Shown in pieces: positions 39,537 to 46,513 of a stretch of 64,000 bases of DNA. The translations under genes were made by a program, and so were the position numbers. Location: assembly GCA_018402765.1 (NCBI GenBank), contig JAGYIE010000002.1, positions 930,001 through 994,000 on the forward strand. The letters are read 5' to 3'. A model generated the notes under the pieces. The model searched no databases and had not been told where the DNA came from. It saw nothing but the letters and a program-made list of their open reading frames with translations. Source of the DNA: Vicingaceae bacterium (GTDB taxonomy: Bacteria > Bacteroidota > Bacteroidia > Flavobacteriales_E > Vicingaceae). Every line of letters begins with the position of its first letter. The first letter of the stretch is position 1.

Positions 39537-39547
39537 CTGCCTTTTTT
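39519..39547 (+). terminator. Terminator overlapping the clpX stop codon
   Basis: AAAGGTAGCT (39521-39530) pairs with AGCTGCCTTT (39535-39544) over 10 bp with one G-U pair and the loop TCTT, followed by T. The stop TAG is at the loop/stem junction. Confidence 0.75.
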
Positions 39548-39571
39548 ATTCAAAAATAAATTATCTACTTC

Positions 39572-40063
39572 TTAACGACGTTCATACATCTCAAAGGTAA
39601 AAGCATAGACATGCTTCTCATCTTTTTCATGTTTTTCTGAAGAAATTAACTCCCATTCATCTGAGCGAAATTCAGGAAAATAGGTATCTCCCTCAAGTTT
39701 AGTGTGTATGCGCGTAAGGTAAATTCTATTGGCCATTGGAAGTGCCTGTTTGTATATTTCTCCACCGCCAATTATCATCAATTCTTCTTCTCGATTTCTA
39801 TCGGCAATGCGAATTCCTTCTTGTAATTCATGCACGATCACAGCGCCTTCAAACTCATATTCTGTATCACGAGTTAAAACGATATTAGTTCTATTAGGTA
39901 GTAATTTGCCGAATGACTCTAAGTTTTTTCTACCAGTAAGCACATGATGACCTTTAGTCGTTTGCACGAAAAATCGCATATCGTCAGGAAGTGACCATGG
40001 AAGACCATTGTTTCTTCCAATTACATTATTTTCTGTTGCGGCTGCTATTAGGGATATTTTCAT
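39572..40063 (-). CDS. folA: Dihydrofolate reductase
   Basis: A 163-residue DHFR. The substrate loop IAAATENNVIGRNNGLPWSLPDDMRFF holds the acidic D residue that protonates substrate, with VLTGRKNLESFG, RTNIVLTRD and MIIGGGEIYKQAL for NADPH. It regenerates tetrahydrofolate after ThyA, which lies 46 nt upstream in the same direction, so the two form a thymidylate pair. The length is normal. Nothing suggests acquired resistance. Confidence 0.96.
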   Translation of the reverse strand: MKISLIAAATENNVIGRNNGLPWSLPDDMRFFVQTTKGHHVLTGRKNLESFGKLLPNRTNIVLTRDTEYEFEGAVIVHELQEGIRIADRNREEELMIIGGGEIYKQALPMANRIYLTRIHTKLEGDTYFPEFRSDEWELISSEKHEKDEKHVYAFTFEMYERR

Positions 40064-40109
40064 TCAAATAAGTTCTTTAGGTAACGTTCGAAAAAAGTAA
40101 TTGGTTCTC

Positions 40110-40904
40110 TTAAACAGCAACAGCTGCCTTTATATGTGGATGAGGATTATAGTTTTCTAAAGTAAAATCCTCAAATTTAAAATCAAATAGGTCAGTTACT
40201 TTAGGGTTTATTTTCATTGTTGGTAAGGAGAGAATTTCTCTACTTAATTGCAATTTTGCTTGCTCTATATGATTGGAATATAAGTGAGCATCTCCTAAGG
40301 TGTGTATAAAGTCTCCAGGCTTTAGGCTACAAACTTGAGCCACCATCATTGTAAGTAGGGCATAGGATGCAATATTAAATGGCACGCCCAAAAATGTATC
40401 GGCACTTCTTTGATACAATTGACAAGAAAGTTTACCATCTGCTACATAAAACTGAAAGAATGCGTGACAAGGAGGAAGTGCCATATTTTCAATTTCCGCT
40501 ACGTTCCACGCATTTACGATGATTCTTCTAGAATTGGGCGTGTTTTTTATTTGATTGATAATGTTGGTGATCTGATCAATATGTCTGCCATCGGCTGTTG
40601 GCCAAGATCTCCATTGAGAGCCGTATACAGGTCCTAAATTTCCTTCTTCATCAGCCCATTCATCCCAAATTTTAACACCGTTTTCTTTTAAGTATTTGAT
40701 GTTTGTATCACCTGACAAAAACCATAGTAATTCATGAATAATTGAACGTAGGTGAAGTTTCTTGGTTGTTACCAATGGGAAGCCTTCTGATAAGTCGTAC
40801 CTTGATTGATATCCAAATACACTAATGGTACCTGTTCCGGTTCGGTCGCCTTTTTGGGTTCCATTATCTAAAATGTGATGTAATAAATCGTGGTATTGCT
40901 GCAT
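40110..40904 (-). CDS. thyA: Thymidylate synthase ThyA
   Basis: A 264-residue ThyA from the ATG at 40904 ([15 protein letters not shown]), which gives the same length and numbering as E. coli. The catalytic Cys is C146 in [42 protein letters not shown] and the final [10 protein letters not shown] are all present. It methylates dUMP using 5,10-methylene-THF. A -33/-7-type promoter lies just upstream. The neighbours are folA and a nucleoside transporter, a nucleotide-metabolism cluster. Confidence 0.97.
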   Translation of the reverse strand: MQQYHDLLHHILDNGTQKGDRTGTGTISVFGYQSRYDLSEGFPLVTTKKLHLRSIIHELLWFLSGDTNIKYLKENGVKIWDEWADEEGNLGPVYGSQWRSWPTADGRHIDQITNIINQIKNTPNSRRIIVNAWNVAEIENMALPPCHAFFQFYVADGKLSCQLYQRSADTFLGVPFNIASYALLTMMVAQVCSLKPGDFIHTLGDAHLYSNHIEQAKLQLSREILSLPTMKINPKVTDLFDFKFEDFTLENYNPHPHIKAAVAV

Positions 40905-40930
40905 GATAAAATTATTTAGTACACGTTGGT

Positions 40931-40964
40931 CAAATTTAAACAATCACTTCAATTTTAACCACAA
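40931..40964 (-). promoter_or_regulatory. Candidate promoter for thyA-folA
   Basis: On the minus strand TTG (40964-40962) and TAAATTTG (40938-40931) are separated by 23 nt. The start point would lie about 20 nt before the thyA ATG. Confidence 0.42.
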
Positions 40965-40993
40965 CTTTTTATGCTATTTACATGAGCTTTTTA

Positions 40994-42700
40994 TTACAAT
41001 ATTACACCGACAATTACCGCTGTAAAAAGTGAAGCTAGGGTTCCGCCAATTAACGCCCTTACTCCATATTTAGAAAGGATTCCTTTTTTATTAGGCGCTA
41101 ATGCTCCAATTCCTCCAATTTGGATTCCAATGCTTGCAAAGTTGGCAAACCCACAAAGAATGTAAGTTGCCATTGTGATTGATTTCTCTTCGGCGAAAAG
41201 CTGAGCTGCTTTCATTTTTCCAAGAGAAACGTATGCAACAAACTCATTCAGAATGGTTTTTTCTCCAAGTAATTGACCAACTAGAACCATGTCTTCTTTC
41301 GCTACACCCATTAAATATGCAATTGGGGCAAAAGAGTATCCTATTAAAAATTCAAAAGTAAGCCCTCTAAAAGAAGTGTTCGTCGAAATAATTTCATTTA
41401 GACCTGAGTAGTATCCAATCACATCACACAGTAGATAATTTCCCATTGTAATGAAAGCGATAAATACAAGTAACATAGCGCCAACGTTTACTGCTAATTT
41501 GATGCCATCTGAAGTGCCGTTAGCAATTGCTTCTAATGCATTGCCTCCGATTTTTTCGCTACTGATTTCCATATCCGTATTGACTTTTTCTGTCTCAGGG
41601 ACTAAAATTTTTGCTGCCACAACTGCAGCCGGTGCAGACATTACAGAAGCGGCTAATAAATGCTTTGCAAAGTATATTTGTTGAACAGGATCATCACCTC
41701 CTAAGAAGCCAATATAGGCAGCTAAAACACCACCCGCAATAGTTGCCATTCCTCCTGACATTAAACTCATAATTTCTGAGTTAGTCATTTTACTGAGGTA
41801 AGGTTTTACGAGTAATGGTGACTCGGTTTGGCCAAGAAAAATGTTTCCTGCGGCAGCTAAACTTTCTGCACCTGAAAGCTTCATTAGTTTTTTCATTACC
41901 CATGCAAAGGCATAAACAACCTTCTGTAAAATTCCCCAATAATATAATAGGCTAGTTAATGCAGAAAAGAAAATAATCGTTGGTAAAACTTGTATTGCAA
42001 AGTTGATAAAGCCAATCTCAATTTGTTCAGTTACAAAAGAGCTAAATAAAAATTTGGTTCCTTCGCTGGTAAATGAAATTATACGAACAAAAAAACCACT
42101 TACGACTTCAAATATCTTCGCCACGAATGGAACTTTTAACACAAGCACAGCAAATACAATTTGAAGCCCAATCCCTTTAGCTACTAAGGACCAAGAAATA
42201 GCCTTTCTATTTATACTAAAGGCATATGCAAGTAGCAATAACGTAATCATTCCTATAACCCCTCTTCCCAGTGAGTTAAACGTAAACCCTTCAGAAAGTT
42301 TCATTTTATAGCTCGGTAGCGCCAACTGATATCGCTCACTAATGCCTTTTCGGTTTAATTCTATAGCGTTGTCTGTTAATTCACTAATGCTATAAATGAT
42401 GTTTTTCTTCTCTTTTCTCACTTCATTTGAGTCTTCAAGAACAATAACATTTTCTTCTATTTCTATGGTTTCATCCAAAATGTTCCATGAGCCAATTAAG
42501 GCATCGCCGGTTCTAAAAGCAATCAGCTTTTTTTCTTTAGTAACTTTTAATGAATCAAAATGCGCATTTTCAGATTGCGGAATCCAAAGGGAAAGTTCTT
42601 CCTTATTTGTAGTTGACTTATTGGTTGTTTCTCCACAAGCAAATAACAATGTAAATGGCAGTAGCATGAAAAGCCACTTTATGAAATGGATTGATTTCAA
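40994..42700 (-). CDS. Na+-type concentrative nucleoside transporter with lipoprotein-like N-terminal domain
   Basis: A CNT/NupC-family transporter of 568 residues if started at the TTG at 42700, which yields a clean lipoprotein signal ending LLFAC (C22) and avoids overlap with the upstream gene; the ATG at 42742 is the alternative (582 aa). About 120 periplasmic residues (SLWIPQSENAHFDSLKV ... GSWNIL) precede the CNT core, which is marked by GLQIVFAVLVLKVPF, GQTESPLLVKPYLSKMTNSEI and MSAPAAVVAAKILVPETE. It would import nucleosides by Na+ or H+ symport beside thyA-folA. The N-terminal domain is not part of standard NupC. Confidence 0.87.
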   Translation of the reverse strand: MKSIHFIKWLFMLLPFTLLFACGETTNKSTTNKEELSLWIPQSENAHFDSLKVTKEKKLIAFRTGDALIGSWNILDETIEIEENVIVLEDSNEVRKEKKNIIYSISELTDNAIELNRKGISERYQLALPSYKMKLSEGFTFNSLGRGVIGMITLLLLAYAFSINRKAISWSLVAKGIGLQIVFAVLVLKVPFVAKIFEVVSGFFVRIISFTSEGTKFLFSSFVTEQIEIGFINFAIQVLPTIIFFSALTSLLYYWGILQKVVYAFAWVMKKLMKLSGAESLAAAGNIFLGQTESPLLVKPYLSKMTNSEIMSLMSGGMATIAGGVLAAYIGFLGGDDPVQQIYFAKHLLAASVMSAPAAVVAAKILVPETEKVNTDMEISSEKIGGNALEAIANGTSDGIKLAVNVGAMLLVFIAFITMGNYLLCDVIGYYSGLNEIISTNTSFRGLTFEFLIGYSFAPIAYLMGVAKEDMVLVGQLLGEKTILNEFVAYVSLGKMKAAQLFAEEKSITMATYILCGFANFASIGIQIGGIGALAPNKKGILSKYGVRALIGGTLASLFTAVIVGVIL

Positions 42701-42707
42701 TAGATTC

Positions 42708-43331
42708 TTAGTTTGTAGATTGACTTCTTTTCGTAATCTCATCTCTGATTTGGGAGGCTAGTTCATAGTTCTCACCATCGATTGCTTTTTCCAATTTTTC
42801 GTTGAGTTCTTTAATGGTAAAATCTGCCAATTTAGACTTTTTCTCCTCCTTTTTTATTGAAGGGGTAGTCATTTCTTCCTCATTCTTCAAATCGGGGTAC
42901 TCACTATCTTCTTCATCTAAAGTTATCCCAGCAGAAGATAGGATAAATTCATAGGTAAATATCGGGCATTTAAATCTTACTGCAAGTGCTACTGCATCCG
43001 ATGTTCTAGTGTCAATTTCAACTTCTTTGTCCTCTTTTAAACAAACGAGTTTGGCATAGAAAACTCCTTCAACTAAATTGTAAATGACAATTTGCTTGAT
43101 AGAAATGTTGAAAACATCAGCAAAATTTTTAAATAAGTCATGTGTTAGTGGTCGAGTAGGGGTCATTTCTTCGAGCTCTATTGCTATTGCCTGAGCTTCA
43201 AAACCCCCAATGATTATTGGTAATCTTCTTTTTCCCTCTTTCTCGCCTAGCACCAGTGCATATGCTCCTGACTGTGTTTGGCTATATGAAAGGCCTATAA
43301 TTTCTAGCCCAATTTTCTCCATTCTTCCCAT
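42708..43331 (-). CDS. Bifunctional nuclease domain protein with UVR motif
   Basis: A 207-residue protein. Residues 1-135 form a DUF151/bifunctional-nuclease (BFN) domain: GLSYSQTQSGAYALVLGE, RRLPIIIGGFEAQAIAIELE and DTRTSDAVALAVRFKCPIF. A linker then leads to a C-terminal UvrB/UvrC (UVR) helical hairpin (LNEKLEKAIDGENYELASQIRDEI). The combination of BFN and UVR domains is known in Bacteroidota and plants. BFN proteins have been linked to RNA/DNA cleavage and transcription antitermination. The start could be Met1 or Met4. Confidence 0.9.
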   Translation of the reverse strand: MGRMEKIGLEIIGLSYSQTQSGAYALVLGEKEGKRRLPIIIGGFEAQAIAIELEEMTPTRPLTHDLFKNFADVFNISIKQIVIYNLVEGVFYAKLVCLKEDKEVEIDTRTSDAVALAVRFKCPIFTYEFILSSAGITLDEEDSEYPDLKNEEEMTTPSIKKEEKKSKLADFTIKELNEKLEKAIDGENYELASQIRDEITKRSQSTN

Positions 43332-43362
43332 TTCGTAACCTAGCTTTAAAAGTATAAAATAA

Positions 43363-43395
43363 TAAATGGGAAGACAACAATTATCTTCCCATTTA
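43363..43395 (-). terminator. Terminator of etfB-etfA
   Basis: TAAATGGGAAGA (43363-43374) and TCTTCCCATTTA (43384-43395) form a perfect 12-bp stem with a 9-nt loop. The minus transcript then enters an A/T-rich tract with T's. Confidence 0.75.
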
Positions 43396-43418
43396 TAAAA
43401 TATGTTATTACTACTTGA

Positions 43419-44384
43419 TTAATGATTTGCAGCATTAAATGCTTTAGCTGCTTCTAATAGTTTTGGAACAACTTCAAATGCATCACCCACAATACCATAG
43501 TTTGCTGATTTAAAGAATGGGGCTTCAGGATCATTGTTAATTACAACAATAGTTTTGCTTTGGTTAACTCCTGCCAAGTGCTGGATTGCTCCTGAAATAC
43601 CTATAGCAATGTAAAGATTTGGTCTAATTGCGACACCTGTTTGTCCTACATGCTCATGATGAGGTCTCCAATCCATATCAGAAACTGGTCTTGAGCAAGC
43701 AGTTGCAGCACCTAGTGCTTTTGCTAAATCCTCAACCATCTCCCAGTTTTCTGGTCCTTTTAAGCCTCTTCCTGCTGAAACTACTTTTTCAGCTTCTGTT
43801 AACGGAAGATCTGTAGATTCTTTAACTACTTCTTTTACCATTACTGTTGACGCACCAACTTCAGGATTAAAAGTTTCTACTGATGCAGAACCTCCTACAG
43901 GCGATTTGTCTACTGAGTTAGGAAGTAATGAAATTACTTTTTTATCTGTCGTTATCGATATGTTTGCAAATGCTTTTCCTGAAAAAACAGCTTTTCTAAT
44001 TGTAAAACCGTTATTCGTGTTTGGGTAATCAACTGCACCACTTACTAATCCAGCATCTAATCTAGCTGAGACTCTTGGAGCTATAGATTTTCCTGTGTAA
44101 TCATGAGAAAAGATAATAATATCAGCACCTTCTGCCTCAACCGCAGCGGTTACTAATTTTGCATATACCGATGGGTCAAAGCTGTTGAATTTAGTATCAT
44201 TTGCATGCAGAACTTTTGTTGCACCAAATTCTCCTAATGTGTCTGCATCATCACATGCGCCTACTACAATAGCTGTAGTATTAGTTCCCATGTCTTTTGC
44301 AATTTTACTTCCATAAGCAACTGCCTCTAAGGCTGACTTATGAATTTTTCCATTGGCTGTATTCGCGTATATTAAAATAGACAT
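43419..44384 (-). CDS. etfA: Electron transfer flavoprotein subunit alpha
   Basis: A 321-residue ETF alpha. The N-terminal domain runs to about residue 190, and the FAD domain includes VVSAGRGLKGPENWEMVEDLAKALGAATACSRPVSD, VGQTGVAIRPNLYIAIGISGAIQHLAGV and INNDPEAPFFKSANYGIVGD. It passes electrons from acyl-CoA dehydrogenases to the quinone pool. It is 18 nt behind etfB in one operon with its own terminator. No acyl-CoA dehydrogenase is adjacent in the window. Confidence 0.96.
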   Translation of the reverse strand: MSILIYANTANGKIHKSALEAVAYGSKIAKDMGTNTTAIVVGACDDADTLGEFGATKVLHANDTKFNSFDPSVYAKLVTAAVEAEGADIIIFSHDYTGKSIAPRVSARLDAGLVSGAVDYPNTNNGFTIRKAVFSGKAFANISITTDKKVISLLPNSVDKSPVGGSASVETFNPEVGASTVMVKEVVKESTDLPLTEAEKVVSAGRGLKGPENWEMVEDLAKALGAATACSRPVSDMDWRPHHEHVGQTGVAIRPNLYIAIGISGAIQHLAGVNQSKTIVVINNDPEAPFFKSANYGIVGDAFEVVPKLLEAAKAFNAANH

Positions 44385-44402
44385 CGTCGTTTGTTTTTTA
44401 GA

Positions 44403-45143
44403 TTAGATAACTTTTGCTTCGTTATGCAATAATTCAATTAATTCACCAGCATTTTCAGCATCTATATAATGACAATCCCCTTTTGCAGGAGGTAACTCAT
44501 AGTTGCTAATTGTTGTCGCAGCAGCTGCACCCGTTGCAGCAACTACGTTCAATGGTTTGGTTCTAGCTGCCATAATACCTCTCATATTAGGAATTCTAGC
44601 TTCTGCCATACCTTTTGCAGCGCTGATGACTACAGGAGTTGAAACTTCTACTATTTCAGTACCGCCTTGAATATCACGACTTACAGTTGCAGTATTTCCA
44701 TTAACATCTAATTTTGTTGCTAATGATACATAAGGTAGATCCATTAATTCTGAAATCATTGCACCCATCTGAGAACCATTGTAATCGATTGTTTCTTTGC
44801 CTAGTAAGATAATATCGAAACCTTCGGATTTAGCATAAGCAGTAATCTCTTTAGACGCTTGAAGCGCATCTGTAGGATTTACATCTATTCTTACTGCTTC
44901 ATCAGCTCCTATTGCTAGTGCTTTTCTAATAATTGGGTCATTTTCTGCTGTTCCAACATTTAATACGGTAACACTGCCCCCAAGCTGTTCCTTTAATTCT
45001 AAACCTCTTACTAAAGCATACCATTCGTCATATGGGTTCACAATAAATTGAACTCCATTGGTATCAAATTCTGTATTGTTGTTCGTAAATGCAATTTTGG
45101 CTGTTGTGTCAGGTGCTTTACTTATACAAACTAATATTTTCAT
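44403..45143 (-). CDS. etfB: Electron transfer flavoprotein subunit beta
   Basis: A 246-residue ETF beta, with MKILVCISKAPDTTAKIAF, IVNPYDEWYALVRGLELKEQLGG, IDYNGSQMGAMISELMDLPYVSLA and the recognition loop MRGIMAARTKPLNVV. It binds AMP and pairs with ETF alpha encoded downstream. It heads the operon. A TAGTTTTG -7 box lies about 43 nt upstream at 45187-45194. A 7-bp dyad is in the gap shared with pdhB. Confidence 0.96.
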   Translation of the reverse strand: MKILVCISKAPDTTAKIAFTNNNTEFDTNGVQFIVNPYDEWYALVRGLELKEQLGGSVTVLNVGTAENDPIIRKALAIGADEAVRIDVNPTDALQASKEITAYAKSEGFDIILLGKETIDYNGSQMGAMISELMDLPYVSLATKLDVNGNTATVSRDIQGGTEIVEVSTPVVISAAKGMAEARIPNMRGIMAARTKPLNVVAATGAAAATTISNYELPPAKGDCHYIDAENAGELIELLHNEAKVI

Positions 45144-45278
45144 CTTTATAGGATTATTGTGTAAACTGTTCTTCTTTTCAGTGCAACAAAACTAAGCTCT
45201 TTTGGTTTGTTTTAATTGATTTTTAACAAGGTTTTTTATTGCTTTACAAAGCTAATTTAAAAAAGAAAGAAATAAAAG

Positions 45279-45296
45279 TATTATGCATACATAATA
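45279..45296. promoter_or_regulatory. Inverted repeat between etfB and pdhB
   Basis: TATTATG-N4-CATAATA forms a 7-bp dyad in the 262-nt divergent gap. It is a candidate operator for a regulator of ETF or pyruvate oxidation. The rest of this gap holds only promoter-like boxes (45187-45194 minus, 45332-45363 plus). Confidence 0.35.
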
Positions 45297-45331
45297 AATA
45301 TGAAAAAATAATTTTTCTTCATGATTTAAGC

Positions 45332-45363
45332 TTTGTCATCCACATATTAATTTTCTATTTTTG
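45332..45363 (+). promoter_or_regulatory. Bacteroidota-type promoter of pdhB
   Basis: TTTG (45332-45335), 20 nt, then TATTTTTG (45356-45363) match both the -33 and -7 elements. The start point would be near 45370, about 35 nt ahead of the ATG. Confidence 0.6.
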
Positions 45364-45405
45364 CAGGCATTAAAATTGAAGCAGTACCTTATTTATATAT
45401 ATAGT

Positions 45406-46389
45406 ATGAAAACATTACAATTTAGAGAAGCGCTAAGAGAGGCAATGAGTGAGGAGATGCGCAATGACAAAGACATTGTGTTGATTGGAGAAGAAGTTGC
45501 TGAATATAATGGGGCTTACAAAGTAAGTCAAGGTATGCTTGACGAGTTTGGCAAAGAAAGAGTAATTGACACACCTATTGCCGAATTAGGTTTTGCAGGT
45601 ATCGGTGTTGGAGCAGCAATGAATGGCTTGCGACCAATTATAGAATTCATGACATTTAACTTTTCGTTGGTAGCAATTGACCAAGTTATCAATTCTGCAG
45701 CAAAAATGTATCAAATGAGTGGAGGTCAATATAACGTTCCTATCGTTTTTAGAGGACCAACTGCTTCAGCCGGTCAGTTAGGAGCTCAGCATTCTCAGGC
45801 ATTTGATAGTTGGTATGCAAATTGTCCCGGGTTAAAGGTAGTTGTACCATCGAATCCTGCTGATGCTAAAGGCTTATTAAAAGCGGCAATAAGAGATAAT
45901 GATCCTGTTATCTTTATGGAATCAGAGCAAATGTATGGTGATAAAGGAGAAGTTCCTGAAAGAGAATATATCATTCCTATTGGAGTTGCTGATGTTACTA
46001 GAAAGGGAGATGATGTTACGTTGGTATCATTCGGTAAAATTGTGAAGGTAATGAACGAAGCGGCTGAAGCCTTAGCAAAAGAAGGAATTCATGCAGAAAC
46101 AATCGATTTAAGAACTATTAGACCAATTGATTACAAGACTGTTATTGATTCGGTTAAAAAAACAAATCGTTTGGTTATTATAGAAGAGGCTTGGCCATTA
46201 GGTAATATATCGACTGAATTGACCTACATGGTACAAAAGAATGCATTTGACTTCTTAGATGCTCCGATTAGAAGAATAAACACAGCGGATACTCCCTTAG
46301 GATATGCTAACGTATTTGTTGAAGAGTTTTTACCAAATGCAGCAAAAGTTATAGATGCTGTAAAAGAAGTAATGTATTTGAAGAAATAA
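45406..46389 (+). CDS. pdhB: Pyruvate dehydrogenase E1 component, beta subunit
   Basis: A 327-residue E1 beta from the ATG at 45406 (MKTLQFREALREAMSEEM); an earlier in-frame TTG lies in the promoter. Core motifs are IGEEVAEYNGAYKVSQG, DTPIAELGFAGIGVGAAMNGLRPI and GPTASAGQLGAQHSQAFDSW (cofactor pocket), with TIDLRTIRPID in the C-terminal domain. With the alpha subunit, encoded elsewhere, it decarboxylates pyruvate with TPP. Sequence alone does not fully exclude a branched-chain keto acid E1. Confidence 0.93.
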   Translation: MKTLQFREALREAMSEEMRNDKDIVLIGEEVAEYNGAYKVSQGMLDEFGKERVIDTPIAELGFAGIGVGAAMNGLRPIIEFMTFNFSLVAIDQVINSAAKMYQMSGGQYNVPIVFRGPTASAGQLGAQHSQAFDSWYANCPGLKVVVPSNPADAKGLLKAAIRDNDPVIFMESEQMYGDKGEVPEREYIIPIGVADVTRKGDDVTLVSFGKIVKVMNEAAEALAKEGIHAETIDLRTIRPIDYKTVIDSVKKTNRLVIIEEAWPLGNISTELTYMVQKNAFDFLDAPIRRINTADTPLGYANVFVEEFLPNAAKVIDAVKEVMYLKK

Positions 46390-46410
46390 AGAATACTGTA
46401 AAGTTTAAGT

Positions 46411-46476
46411 TAAGCCAATCGATTTAGTTCGGTAGGCGTATTTTTTGTTAAAAATTGGCTTTAGCCTTTTTTTTTT
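46411..46476 (+). terminator. Possible terminator of pdhB
   Basis: AAGCCAAT (46412-46419) pairs with ATTGGCTT (46454-46461) around a 34-nt loop, followed by TAGCC and T10. The long loop makes this less certain than the others. Confidence 0.45.
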
Positions 46477-46513
46477 GTTACTTGATCGTTTAACTAATAA
46501 TTTAAATATAACT

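Noticed and set aside
42396-42761. A 121-codon plus-strand ORF
   Set aside because: It is a shadow of the nucleoside transporter and nuclease genes on the other strand.
46466-46476. A T10 run as a phase-variation tract for HppA
   Set aside because: It lies upstream of the HppA ATG, outside the coding frame, and fits better as a terminator tail for pdhB.
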